A stretch of DNA of 64,000 nucleotides from Methanothermobacter thermautotrophicus (GCF_014889545.1 NZ_QKOF01000005.1:62001-126000), one strand, 5' to 3'. Counted from the stretch's first letter, positions 19,751-28,316 are shown. Program-made: numbers and translations. Notes: generated by a model from the letters alone, not told the origin.

Positions 19751-21110
19751 GGCCCTCACCTGCCAGTTCCATTGATTTAAGGACTGCCATGGCCTTGTTC
19801 TGGCACTCCACGTATTCATTTTCAGGGATGGAGTCATGTACTATGCCTGCCCCTGCCTGTATTCTCCCACAGGCTCCGTCAGCGACCATGGATCTTATGG
19901 TTATTGCAAAATCGGCGTTACCGTTCAGTGACAGATAACCGAGGGCTCCTGCGTAGGCATTCCTCGGCACCCCCTCAAGTGACTCTATTATCTCCATGGC
20001 CCTTATCTTGGGGGCTCCGCTCACCGTACCGGCCGGGAATACTGCTGCCAGGGCATCAAGGGCGTCCATACCATTCCTGAGTCTGCCGGTTACATGGGAG
20101 AGGATGTGCTGAACATGGGAGAACCTCCTTATGGTCATGTACTCTGGTACCTGGACCGTGCCAAACTCAGATATCCTTCCAAGGTCGTTTCTTGCAAGGT
20201 CAACGAGCATGAGGTGCTCTGCGAGCTCCTTATCATCTGATAGCAGTTCTGATGCTATCCTCTCATCCTCATGGGGTGTTTGCCCCCTTGGCCTGGTTCC
20301 TGCAATCGGGAAGGTTTCAATCTGTTTATCCTCCACACGTACCAGCATTTCAGGGCTTGAACCTGTTATCTCCCTGCTGCCAAGTTTCAGGTGGTACATG
20401 TAGGGGGATGGGTTAACCCTCCTGAGGGCCTCGTAGAGGGCAAGCCTGTCACCGCGCAGCCTGTAGTCAGTGGCATTTGAGAGGACTGCCTGGAATATTT
20501 CGCCCTTAGCTATCCTCTCCTTTGCCTCCTCCACCATTCCAAGGTATCTCTTCCTTGAGAACAGGGCCCCCCTATTCCTGTATTTAAGGTGCCCTGTTGG
20601 GGTTTCCTCACGGAGCAGTTCTGATATCTCGGGGAGTCTGTTCCCCTTGAGGCTGATGTAGCTGCATTCTCCTGTGAGGTGGTTGAACATGATACCATCA
20701 AGGAAGAGTCCGAATTCAAAGTCCGGGAAGTTTCCAGGGCTGAGGTTGATGCTGTCAAAGAACCTTGCAGCCTGATAGGATATGTAGCCAACAAGGCCCC
20801 CACAGAAGCCCCTGGCTTTTCCAGTGGGTCTTGTGAACTGCCTCAGGAATTCAAAGGGGTTTTCTGTATCAAGCTCCTCCCGTGATCCCTCATGTTCAAC
20901 TTCTATAAAACCTGAACGGGCCCTTATTATCATGTGGGGCTCGAAGCCCATGAATGAGTATCTTGCAAGGCCCGTGTCGCTTTCCATTGACTCAAGAAGG
21001 AATGATGAGTCGTATTCAGAATAAACACTTTTGAATAGTTCAAAGGGTTCTTTAAATTCTATCCTTTCCTTTATTGGGTTTTCCAGCTCTGTAATGCCAA
21101 AAACATTCAC
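19734..21110 (-). CDS. trpE: Anthranilate synthase component I
   Basis: A 458-residue chorismate-using enzyme at the head of trpEGCFBAD. The N-terminal LLESMESD holds the LLES motif of the tryptophan feedback site. The C-terminal catalytic part has PIAGTRPRG, DERIASELLSDDKE, DLARNDLGRI, FPAGTVSGAPK and QAGAGIV. The only usable start is GTG at 21110, since an in-frame stop lies six codons upstream. Its ribosome binding site is poorly placed: GAGGTGAT is 14 bases away, in front of a five-codon micro-ORF whose stop overlaps this GTG. Confidence 0.95.
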   Translation of the reverse strand: MNVFGITELENPIKERIEFKEPFELFKSVYSEYDSSFLLESMESDTGLARYSFMGFEPHMIIRARSGFIEVEHEGSREELDTENPFEFLRQFTRPTGKARGFCGGLVGYISYQAARFFDSINLSPGNFPDFEFGLFLDGIMFNHLTGECSYISLKGNRLPEISELLREETPTGHLKYRNRGALFSRKRYLGMVEEAKERIAKGEIFQAVLSNATDYRLRGDRLALYEALRRVNPSPYMYHLKLGSREITGSSPEMLVRVEDKQIETFPIAGTRPRGQTPHEDERIASELLSDDKELAEHLMLVDLARNDLGRISEFGTVQVPEYMTIRRFSHVQHILSHVTGRLRNGMDALDALAAVFPAGTVSGAPKIRAMEIIESLEGVPRNAYAGALGYLSLNGNADFAITIRSMVADGACGRIQAGAGIVHDSIPENEYVECQNKAMAVLKSMELAGEGLDSDN

Positions 21111-21124
21111 TCCGGTACATGCAT
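21107..21124 (-). other. Micro-ORF MHVPE overlapping the trpE start
   Basis: ATGCATGTACCGGAGTGA follows GAGGTGAT and ends in TGA sharing bases with the trpE GTG (GTGA). It contains no Trp codon, so classical attenuation is excluded. It could allow termination-reinitiation onto trpE, or be chance. It also contains one TGTAC half of a TRP-box-like sequence. Confidence 0.3.
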
Positions 21125-21197
21125 ATCACCTCTGTATCCACAAAGTACATATACACGGAGGTACTATTTAAATCTTGTCTGTATAATGATGTACATC
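21111..21197. promoter_or_regulatory. trpE/trpY divergent promoter with TRP-box-like TGTACA sites
   Basis: TrpY of Methanothermobacter is known to bind TGTACA boxes. Here a perfect GATGTACATC palindrome (box at 21190-21195) lies just inside the trpY leader. TGTAC half-matches occur on the minus strand near 21145-21149 and 21115-21119, and a GTAC at 21161-21164. ATTTAAAT near 21167-21173 is symmetrical and could serve as TATA box for either direction. The arrangement fits repression of trpE and autoregulation of trpY. Confidence 0.75.
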
Positions 21198-21212
21198 AAT
21201 GTGGTGAAGTGT

Positions 21213-21716
21213 ATGTGGAAGCAGATAAAGCACAGATTCGAGAGATACCCCTCCCGCATGTATGTGGCGAGGAAGATCATAGACCTTGGATTCAGAATAG
21301 ACAGAAACGGGAAGATATACTGTGACGATGTTGAGATAAGTGATGTTGCCCTTGCAAGGGCAGTGGGAGTTGACCGGAGGACCGTAAGGGCGACAGCAAA
21401 CACCATAATAAAGGATGAAAAACTGAGGGGCATCTTTGAGAACCTTATGCCTGCAGGAGCCCTTCTTAGGGATGCTGCAGGTGAACTTGACTTCGGTGTG
21501 GTGGAGATAGAGGCCGACGCCCGGAACCCCGGGATACTTGCATCTGCAGCAAGACTCATCGCAGATAAGGGTATAAGTATAAGGCAAGCCCATGCAGGGG
21601 ACCCTGAACTCGATGAAACACCCAGACTCACAATAATAACTGAAAAATCCATCCCAGGGAGTCTTCTCAAGGATTTCCTTAAGATAGATGGTGTTAAGAG
21701 GGTCTCAATATACTGA
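21213..21716 (+). CDS. trpY: Tryptophan operon repressor TrpY
   Basis: About 167 residues, divergent from trpE. An N-terminal helix-turn-helix (SDVALARAVGVDRRTVRATANTI, about residues 40-62) is followed by a ligand-binding half (VVEIEADARNPGILASAARLIADKGISI) that resembles an ACT-like amino acid sensor. TrpY represses trpEGCFBAD with tryptophan and also represses its own gene. The ATG at 21213 has GGTGA five bases upstream; the ATG at 21186 would sit on the operator itself. Confidence 0.93.
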   Translation: MWKQIKHRFERYPSRMYVARKIIDLGFRIDRNGKIYCDDVEISDVALARAVGVDRRTVRATANTIIKDEKLRGIFENLMPAGALLRDAAGELDFGVVEIEADARNPGILASAARLIADKGISIRQAHAGDPELDETPRLTIITEKSIPGSLLKDFLKIDGVKRVSIY

Positions 21717-22024
21717 GACGGGGAGAAAACAGCGACCATCATGCAATCATAGCCTTAAATCCATGAGAACTCTATGAGCATCAGTGAAAGTGGCGGAATA
21801 TCATTATCTGAAGACTTTCCTGGAGTAACATGATCCCCTGATCAGCTAACTGCTTTGAGGCGTGACACTCTAAGGACATTTTAATCCATTTTTACGGTAT
21901 GTGTGATTTTTTAATCCCAGCCCCCCGACTGCCTTCAATCAACGTAATAAGTCATTGCTGATCCGTAATATATATATATGAGTTTTTTGTATAATCTTAT
22001 TATCAACTGATTGGAGGTGTTTAG
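21717..22024. other. Intergenic stretch with promoter of the C39-like gene
   Basis: About 308 bases with no convincing gene. AT-rich tracts include a run of alternating TA at 21968-21979 that would serve as TATA box for the gene starting at 22025. GGAGGTG at 22013-22019 is that gene's binding site. I see no RNA gene or repeat here. Confidence 0.5.
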
Positions 22025-22937
22025 GTGAAGGATTTTTATGTCCTGTTGCTGGCTGTTCTTATCTTTATGGTGTCTGTTAGTTCCGCAGCCGCTGCAGACA
22101 ACTCCACAGCGAATGCTACGATCTGCATAGGCAACACTACAGCCATTGAGGCCCAGGGGGGGTGATGTAGCGGGTGCGCTGCCCCATAATGTTACAGTGG
22201 ATTCTGAGGGTGTGGTCCTCCAGACAAGGAACTACACCTGCGGACCCGCAGCACTCGCCACCCTCCTCCAGAGACTCGGAGTGAACACCACAGAGGATGA
22301 ACTCGCAAGCCTTGCCGGAACAACCGAAGACGGGACCACCATGCAGGGCCTCCTGGAAGCCAGCAGGGCCAAGGGAGTGAACGCAACCGGCATGAAACTA
22401 AACATATCTGAACTCAGAGAAAACATGATCGCCTATACCATCAATGACGGCACGGGACACTACACCGTAATAAACGGAATCACCAATGACACGATCAAAC
22501 TCGCAGATCCAAGCCTCGGGAACATCGAAATGAATATAGAAGAGTTCACTGAGATTTATAGCGGATATGCACTGGTTATAAGTGATTCTAATAATCCGGC
22601 GCAGGTTAACGAATCCACGGATCAGACAAATAATCAAACAGACCAAGGCAATGAAAATACAAACTCGTCAGAATCCGCAAATAACTTGATAGATACCAGC
22701 TCAACCGGTGTGCAAACAGACAACAGGACTTTGACTGATGAGGAAATGAAGAAAATCCAGGGTAAGTGCTGGCAATTCTTGGCGCCTGTTGCAATAGGTA
22801 CAATAATCATTTCAGTTAGGAATAAATACGTGCCAAAAAAATACTGGTGTTACATTGCTTATCATCCTCCGTTCAAAAAAGTGAGATCTTATATCGGGAA
22901 AGATCACAAGATCCATTATATAGAATACGATCCGTAG
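22025..22937 (+). pseudogene. Secreted C39-like peptidase, frameshifted in a G7 run
   Basis: GGAGGTG then GTG at 22025 opens a 46-codon frame with a clear signal peptide (KDFYVLLLAVLIFMVSVSSAAA). That frame stops just after seven Gs at 22156-22162. Removing one G joins it to a frame running to 22937, for about 303 residues. The second part is a C39-type cysteine peptidase: NYTCGPAALATLL (nucleophile), GHYTVING (His) and LADPSLG (Asp). An Asn/Thr/Gln-rich linker leads to LTDEEMKKIQGKC and a short hydrophobic, Cys-containing tail. The cause could be a real mutation, a slippage switch or a sequencing error. Confidence 0.75.
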
Positions 22938-23003
22938 ACAAATACACATCTGAAAAATATGTCTATTACATTTTATTTTTAAAATAATATGGGAGGGTAC
23001 TAA

Positions 23004-23417
23004 ATGGAAAATAAGCCAATTATAATCAGCTTACTGATAGCATTCATAATAACTGCCATTATATCCCTTACGGGGTATATGGAAGGTGCTGGACTGATAC
23101 CACCAAAAAGTGCCATAAATTTGGGGATAGTATTAGCAGATATATTTGTTGTAGGTGTGACATATGCTTTAATAGAGGCTATTTTGGGTTGGATGAAAGG
23201 AAAAGGAACCTATGTTAATATTAGAAATTACCCGAAATATTTTTTAATCGGTGTTTTAGTTACACTGGGATTCAATTTTTTGGGTTTGTTAATTTCTTTA
23301 ATCTCAAAGGTCCCTTTTGAAGAAAGTATATTTGCAACTACAATGATCGGTTTCATGGTAGTTGGTCTAATGGTGCTCTTGTATAGCACTCTGATAATAA
23401 GGCAAGCACCTGCGTGA
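23004..23417 (+). CDS. Four-helix membrane protein, unknown function
   Basis: A 137-residue protein of which most is hydrophobic: IIISLLIAFIITAIISLTG, INLGIVLADIFVVGVTYALI, YFLIGVLVTLGFNFLGLLIS and TMIGFMVVGLMVLLYSTLII make four membrane segments. A strong GGGAGG lies before the ATG. I do not recognise the family. It lies 66 bases after the C39-like gene on the same strand, so joint transcription is likely; a protective or partner role for that gene is speculation. Confidence 0.6.
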   Translation: MENKPIIISLLIAFIITAIISLTGYMEGAGLIPPKSAINLGIVLADIFVVGVTYALIEAILGWMKGKGTYVNIRNYPKYFLIGVLVTLGFNFLGLLISLISKVPFEESIFATTMIGFMVVGLMVLLYSTLIIRQAPA

Positions 23418-23447
23418 AACATGAAAATCGCGTGAAACATGAAAATC
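23412..23447 (+). repeat. Tandem duplication of 18 bp at a gene end
   Basis: GCGTGAAACATGAAAATC occurs twice head to tail (23412-23429, 23430-23447). The first copy contains the stop codon of the membrane protein gene. Simple slippage-type duplication. Confidence 0.85.
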
Positions 23448-23542
23448 AAAGCTTAAAACCGTATGATGAGAGGTGGACTATCCCAAAAAAATAGTTTTCC
23501 TAACAGGGAGCCAGGGGATTCCAAGCCTTTAAGCTATAGAGG

Positions 23543-23638
23543 ATGGCGTCATGAGGATATACAATGGATACGAGGCTGATACCTGAAGATAGAGGTCGAG
23601 CTGCAGTAATGGCATCATGAGGATATACAATGGATACG
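23543..23638. repeat. Paired 30-bp direct repeat with 36-bp insert (CRISPR-like geometry)
   Basis: Copies at 23543-23572 and 23609-23638 run from ATGGC through GAGGATATACAATGGATACG and differ at a single base (23548 G against 23614 A). Identity ends sharply at both sides. The 36 bases between (23573-23608) are unrelated. No open frame spans the repeats. The sequence is not the organism's CRISPR repeat, but length and spacing match it. Confidence 0.85.
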
Positions 23639-23653
23639 GGGATAATTATCCCC
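23638..23653. terminator. GC-capped palindrome followed by T-rich run
   Basis: GGGGATAATTATCCCC is a perfect palindrome followed by CTATATTTTTATT. It could act as a hairpin terminator on the plus strand, or bind a dimeric protein. T-rich tracts alone usually suffice in archaea. Confidence 0.35.
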
Positions 23654-23824
23654 CTATATTTTTATTCATATATTCATGATGGACATATCCACATCAGAAA
23701 TCACAGATAGGGATCTGCAGATAGGGTATACCCTGTGAAAAATGAAAAAACCCTATTTTTCTTAAATTTATTTTCGTTTTTTCCGAAACCAATCAAAGAA
23801 AAATAAATGGAATGGATCTGTTGA

Positions 23825-24073
23825 TCACAGCTCCAGGTTGTCCTCCTCTTCGAGGGCCTTCAGAAGTTCATCCCAGGCTTCAAGGGACTCCCTTGCCGCC
23901 TCATCCGACATCACCTCAATGGCGTAGCCTGAGTGAACAAGAACATACTTGCCCTCCTCAACATCATCTACAAGGTCAAGTTTGACCTGTTGCCTCACAC
24001 CACCGAAGTCAACGGTGGCAATGTTATCCTCGCTATCAATTTCAACAATCTGAGCAGGTGCTGCAATACACAT
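23825..24073 (-). CDS. hypC: Hydrogenase maturation chaperone HypC
   Basis: An 82-residue HypC. It begins MCIAAPAQIVEI with the conserved N-terminal Cys2 that holds the Fe(CN)2CO precursor during [NiFe]-hydrogenase assembly. ATVDFGGVRQQVKLDLVDDVEEGKYVLVHSGYA is the family core (about residues 18-50). The tail is acidic. It stands alone here; the other hyp genes are not in the window. Confidence 0.95.
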   Translation of the reverse strand: MCIAAPAQIVEIDSEDNIATVDFGGVRQQVKLDLVDDVEEGKYVLVHSGYAIEVMSDEAARESLEAWDELLKALEEEDNLEL

Positions 24074-24195
24074 TCAATAACCCTCTCCAAATTAATAGGA
24101 TTAAAGTCAGAATACACTAATGTTTAGATAAAGATCCGTCACATATAAAGATTTGTGGGAAACAATGCCGCTGAATTAATACCATGGTGTCTGAT

Positions 24196-25479
24196 ATGAG
24201 ATGTGTTGTTATAGGGGGAGGACCGGCTGGGAGGGCCGCTGCAATGGAGCTTGCAGCCCTCGACAGGGAAGTAATACTTGTTGAAAAGAATTTGATTGGT
24301 GGGACAAGCCTGAACGAGGGCTGTATGGTTGTATGTGGCCTCAATGACGTTGCAAGGTTCCTTGAGGAGGCCCGGCGGCTCAGTGATCTTGGGGTGCTGG
24401 ATGTTGAATGCTCAGCAGACTACCGCCGCATAGCCGGGGGTGTGAAGAGGACCCTTGAACGTATAAGGAGGGTGACAGAGAGGGAGACCCTGGATGCCGG
24501 TATTGAAATAATGTACGGAGTGGCAGGGTTTGAGGATGATGAACTCCACGTTGATGGGGAGGAGATGGACTACGACAGACTCATAATCGCGACCGGAGCA
24601 TCTCCCCTCATACCCCCCATTGAAGGCGCCGGCAATGCCATAACATACAGGGACATCCTTGACCTCAACAGAATCCCTGATAAGCTCGTTATAATAGGTG
24701 GGGGGGTTATAGCGGCTGAATTTGCAGGTATATTCTCTTCCCTGGGCTCGGAGGTCACCGTTGTATCAAGAAGCGGCTTTCTCAGTGAACTGGACCCTCT
24801 GATAAGGGAGTATGTGTCAGAAAAGATCCTGGGTGATGTCAGGATACTTGAGGATACATCAACCACAGAAATAGAGGGATCAGGTGTTCAGACATCAGAA
24901 GGTTACATCGAGGGCCTCCCACTGCTTGCAACTGGCCTAAGACCGAACTCAGATTTCCTGAAGGGTTTCCTTGAACTGGGACCCCGTGGAGGCGTTAAGG
25001 TGAATGACCGCATGGAGACCTCACGTGAGAATGTATATGCCGCCGGTGATGTCACAGGGGGCCACGGGACAACACCTGTTGCAAGGATGGAGGGGGTGGT
25101 GGCGGGACTCAACGCCGCAGGTGTTGAGAGGAGGGCTGATTACCGTTACCTTCCCTACTCAATCTCCCTCAGATACGATGTTGGGTTCGTGGATATCTCA
25201 GGTGAGGGTGGGAGGGAAGCCGTTATACCTGGTCTTGCAGGACCGGGGTCATTCTGGAGTGTTAACACTGGTAAAACAGGGCTCAGCAAGGTTAGAATCC
25301 TCGATGACGGTACTCCATCAGCCATATATTCAGTTGCGCCGGGTGCAAGGCTCATCATGCCCTACCTCTCCCTTCTGATGAGGCTCGGTGTTTCAATGTA
25401 TGAGTTTGAGGGCTTCGTTGAGACCCACCCCTCCACGGACTCCATATACAAGCTTATGAGGTTCCTCTCAAGGTACTGA
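24196..25479 (+). CDS. Dihydrolipoamide dehydrogenase-like flavoprotein lacking the redox disulfide
   Basis: About 427 residues with an N-terminal FAD motif (VVIGGGPAGRAAA), NAD motif (LVIIGGGVIAAEFAGIFSSLG at about 163-183) and the ENVYAAGDVTGGHG FAD-binding stretch. At the usual GGTCxxxGC site the sequence reads GGTSLNEGCM, so one active-site Cys is replaced by Ser; the C-terminal His-Glu pair is also absent. It is therefore not a normal lipoamide dehydrogenase, and the substrate is unknown. The ATG at 24196 follows GGTG at proper spacing. Confidence 0.75.
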   Translation: MRCVVIGGGPAGRAAAMELAALDREVILVEKNLIGGTSLNEGCMVVCGLNDVARFLEEARRLSDLGVLDVECSADYRRIAGGVKRTLERIRRVTERETLDAGIEIMYGVAGFEDDELHVDGEEMDYDRLIIATGASPLIPPIEGAGNAITYRDILDLNRIPDKLVIIGGGVIAAEFAGIFSSLGSEVTVVSRSGFLSELDPLIREYVSEKILGDVRILEDTSTTEIEGSGVQTSEGYIEGLPLLATGLRPNSDFLKGFLELGPRGGVKVNDRMETSRENVYAAGDVTGGHGTTPVARMEGVVAGLNAAGVERRADYRYLPYSISLRYDVGFVDISGEGGREAVIPGLAGPGSFWSVNTGKTGLSKVRILDDGTPSAIYSVAPGARLIMPYLSLLMRLGVSMYEFEGFVETHPSTDSIYKLMRFLSRY

Positions 25480-25493
25480 ATGGTTGCCCCTGA

Positions 25494-26537
25494 CTAACTG
25501 CGGCGTGCCTCCTCCTCTATTATCCCTGCAATCCTATCTGCAGCCCCTATCACGTCTCCACTGTACCTCCTGGCTGCCCTACGAAGCTCATCTGACCTCT
25601 CAAGTGCAGCTGAAACAGCCTCCACGATATCCTCAGGGTCAGCCTCAAGGACCGCTCCCCTGAATACAGCGCCCATATTGTGGTACCTCCCATACTTGAC
25701 ACCCCTGAGTGCCACAACAGGGACCCCCAGTGCAATGGCCTCATGGACCATCACACCATCATCTGAGAGCACAGCCAGGTCAGCGATGCTGTAGAGGTCC
25801 TTCACCCAGTCAATGTAGCCCAGGTTTATTATCCCCTCATGGTTGATTATCCTGAGGTACTCGTCCCTCAGTGGGTGGCCCACCACCATAATATTCGCCT
25901 CCATGCCTGAATCTACCAGCCTCGATGCGGCCTCGGCCATGGCCTTAAAGAGGGATGACCCGGATGAGAGGACTATGGTCGGTTTCTTGGGATCAAACTG
26001 TGGGGGCATCCTTCTGTAGGCACTCTCAGGGTCACCGAGGGTTATATCTGGGCTGATCGGTGAGTATATGCTTTCAACGCCCTCAATGTCCCTGCCGAAG
26101 ATGTTTGACTCTGGCAGGGCCACGTTCCTGTTGAGTCTGGTGCATACCCTGGCATCGGTGGGTGTTATCAGGACCCCGACTGCAGGGACACCTGCAAGCT
26201 TTGCTGCCAGGCACCCCACAACGGCGCCTCCCCCTATTACACCGACAACCACGTCTGGCCGGATGCGTCTTATGAGCCTCCATGCCTCATAAACTGCCCT
26301 CGTGGTTCTAAGTGCTGCAGACAGGAGTCTGGTTTTGCTTGCTGCATGGCCGCCTGCCTGGGGTATTCTCACACGGTGCCATTCAATTCCCCTCTTCCTG
26401 AACAGTATCCCTGGTGCGCTGTGGTCAAGTGCGAATTCACATTCAAATCCCTTCTTTTCAAGTGCAGATGCTATATTAAGGGCTGTTATGGCGTCTCCTC
26501 CCATTCCGCGACCTGTTACCGTGAAAAGTGCCTTCAT
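25494..26537 (-). CDS. MurG-like glycosyltransferase (family GT28 type)
   Basis: About 347 residues with the two-domain GT-B layout. N-terminal VTGRGMGGDAITALNIASAL and PDVVVGVIGGGAVVGCLAAKLAGVPAV resemble MurG. C-terminal IVLSSGSS, DLAVLSDDGVMVHEAIALGVPVVAL is the nucleotide-sugar site. Methanobacteriales build pseudomurein, and MurG relatives are thought to act in its lipid-linked stage. The MraY-like gene 1.8 kb away supports this. The ATG at 26537 follows GGTGAT; the frame is open eight codons further. Confidence 0.7.
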   Translation of the reverse strand: MKALFTVTGRGMGGDAITALNIASALEKKGFECEFALDHSAPGILFRKRGIEWHRVRIPQAGGHAASKTRLLSAALRTTRAVYEAWRLIRRIRPDVVVGVIGGGAVVGCLAAKLAGVPAVGVLITPTDARVCTRLNRNVALPESNIFGRDIEGVESIYSPISPDITLGDPESAYRRMPPQFDPKKPTIVLSSGSSLFKAMAEAASRLVDSGMEANIMVVGHPLRDEYLRIINHEGIINLGYIDWVKDLYSIADLAVLSDDGVMVHEAIALGVPVVALRGVKYGRYHNMGAVFRGAVLEADPEDIVEAVSAALERSDELRRAARRYSGDVIGAADRIAGIIEEEARRS

Positions 26538-26605
26538 AATCATCACCAGCCGTGTCAACATGATCTGTGAAAAAAATTTCAGTGCGAAACCATCGTCTTA
26601 AAGTA

Positions 26606-26614
26606 GATTTAAAT
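26606..26614 (+). promoter_or_regulatory. TATA box of the UbiB-type kinase gene
   Basis: GATTTAAATATT lies about 30 bases before the ATG at 26640, predicting a nearly leaderless transcript. This fits the absence of a ribosome binding site before that start. Confidence 0.45.
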
Positions 26615-26639
26615 ATTATACATTAAATAAGTGGTTAAT

Positions 26640-28316
26640 ATGAACATACCCCCCTATAATAACAGACCTGATATGGGTCGCCTCAGGGAGATCATAAGGG
26701 TCATGACCAAGTACCAGTTCGGGAACATCCTTGAGGCGGTTGGCCTTAAAAACAGGCTCTTCGAGACCCTTAAACTCTATATAAAGAGTCCTGAGGAGGT
26801 CCACGAACCCGCACATGTACGTCTCAGGCTGGTTCTTGAGGAACTTGGAACAACCTTCATAAAACTGGGGCAGGTCCTGAGCACAAGGGCCGACCTTGTG
26901 GGTAGGGAGGTGGCTGATGAACTGGCGAAGCTTCAGGACGATGCACCGCCATTCCCATTTGAGGACGTGAAGAGGGTCATAGAATCCGAGCTCGGAGTTC
27001 CCCTTGATGAAATTTTCTCTGAATTTCATGAGAAACCCGTTGCATCAGCATCCATAGGACAGGTCCACAGGGCTCGTCTGAGGAATGGTGATGCTGTTGC
27101 AGTTAAGGTGCAGCGCCCGGGCATAGCTGAAACCGTAAGGAGCGATATAATAATAATGAAGTACCTCGCAAGAATTGCCAATGACCGGGTCCCGGGCTTG
27201 AGGTACTACAACCTTCCAGGGATAGTCTCTGAATTCGAAAGGGCCATCAGAAAGGAACTTGACTACCACCAGGAGGCCAACAATGCAGAGAGATTCCGTG
27301 CAATGTTCATGGACGATGAGACCGTCTATGCACCCCATGTTTACAGGGAGTACTCAACAGATAAGGTGCTCACCATGGAATATGTGGAGGGCGTTAAGCT
27401 CACAGATATCTTAAAGTCAGATATAAAATTCAATGCGAGGGTGATAGCCGAGAGGGGTGCCCGGTGTTACTTTAAACAGATATTTATACACGGTTTCTTC
27501 CATGCGGACCCCCACCCAGGTAACATACTCGTTCAGAAGGGAAATGTCCTCTGTTTCCTCGATTTTGGTATGATGGGGCATCTTGATGCTTCATTCAGGG
27601 ACAGACTGGCAGAACTCTTCATACTCCTTATGAACTATGACGTCAATGGCATAGTTAACCAGCTGAGGTACATGAACATCCTGACAGAGGATACAGACCT
27701 TGAAGAGGTCAAGTATGACATAATAGACCTCCTTGACCGCTACTATGGTGCAGATGTCAGGAAGGTTGGGGAGATACTTACAGAATTCACAATGCCTGTT
27801 ATGATAAGGAGGCACAGGATAAGGATACCCCGTGACTTCGTGCTGCTTGCAAGGGTCATGAGCATGGCAGAGGACCTTGGTGAGAGGCTTGATCCCAGGT
27901 TCAATGGCCTTGAGGTTGCATGGGAGATGACCCATCAACTTATAAGAAACCGGCTAAACCCCCTGAAGAACCTTGATGACGTGCCCGGGGCCATCATTGA
28001 ACTCGAGCACATAATGAATGACCTTCCCCGTGGCCTGATAAGCGCCCTCAGGAAGCTGGAGGAGGGTAAATTGAAGATGGAACTGGAGCACAGGAACCTT
28101 GACGAGATATCGGTGCGGATTGAACGTTCAACCAACAGAATATCGGTTGCCATGCTCGTATCCGCCCTCATAATAGGTTCATCACTGGTCACGCTTCCAA
28201 GGGAGGCCCTCATACTCGAGAGATTCCCCTTCCTTGGAATATTCGGTTTTGCTGTGAGTTTCCTCATAGCCCTGGCACTCATAGTATCCATAATAAGGTC
28301 AAGACGGATGAGCTAA
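26640..28316 (+). CDS. UbiB/ABC1 family atypical kinase, membrane-anchored
   Basis: About 558 residues. The UbiB/ADCK fold is seen in FIKLGQVLSTRADLVG (KxGQ motif), PVASASIGQVHRARL (Ala-rich loop), VAVKVQRPG (Lys), FHADPHPGNIL (catalytic loop) and FLDFGMMG (DFG). Two hydrophobic segments near the C-terminus (AMLVSALIIGSSLVTL and FGFAVSFLIALALIVSII) anchor it. In bacteria the family supports ubiquinone synthesis, but methanogens lack quinones, so here it may act on prenyl or other lipids. The start is ATG 26640 or GTG 26631. Confidence 0.85.
   Translation: MNIPPYNNRPDMGRLREIIRVMTKYQFGNILEAVGLKNRLFETLKLYIKSPEEVHEPAHVRLRLVLEELGTTFIKLGQVLSTRADLVGREVADELAKLQDDAPPFPFEDVKRVIESELGVPLDEIFSEFHEKPVASASIGQVHRARLRNGDAVAVKVQRPGIAETVRSDIIIMKYLARIANDRVPGLRYYNLPGIVSEFERAIRKELDYHQEANNAERFRAMFMDDETVYAPHVYREYSTDKVLTMEYVEGVKLTDILKSDIKFNARVIAERGARCYFKQIFIHGFFHADPHPGNILVQKGNVLCFLDFGMMGHLDASFRDRLAELFILLMNYDVNGIVNQLRYMNILTEDTDLEEVKYDIIDLLDRYYGADVRKVGEILTEFTMPVMIRRHRIRIPRDFVLLARVMSMAEDLGERLDPRFNGLEVAWEMTHQLIRNRLNPLKNLDDVPGAIIELEHIMNDLPRGLISALRKLEEGKLKMELEHRNLDEISVRIERSTNRISVAMLVSALIIGSSLVTLPREALILERFPFLGIFGFAVSFLIALALIVSIIRSRRMS

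Larger units (their letters stand above)
23448..23824. other. Non-coding stretch between membrane protein gene and hypC
   Basis: About 377 bases without a supportable gene. Apart from the 30-bp repeat pair it holds the 16-base palindrome GGGGATAATTATCCCC (23638-23653), followed by a T-rich run, and AT-rich sequence with T tracts up to the hypC stop. Confidence 0.5.

Noticed and set aside
21107-21124. Trp attenuator leader peptide before trpE
   Set aside because: The micro-ORF has no Trp codons and no alternative hairpins were evident. Control by TrpY at TGTACA boxes explains regulation.
21717-22024. Possible small RNA or leader gene between trpY and the C39-like gene
   Set aside because: No stable hairpin, conserved box or open frame could be found by eye. 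The alternating TA run is explained as a TATA box.
23543-23638. Calling the repeat pair a conventional CRISPR array
   Set aside because: Only two copies with one insert, a repeat unlike the genome's own CRISPR repeat, and no leader or cas genes. It is reported as a repeat with an integration hypothesis instead.
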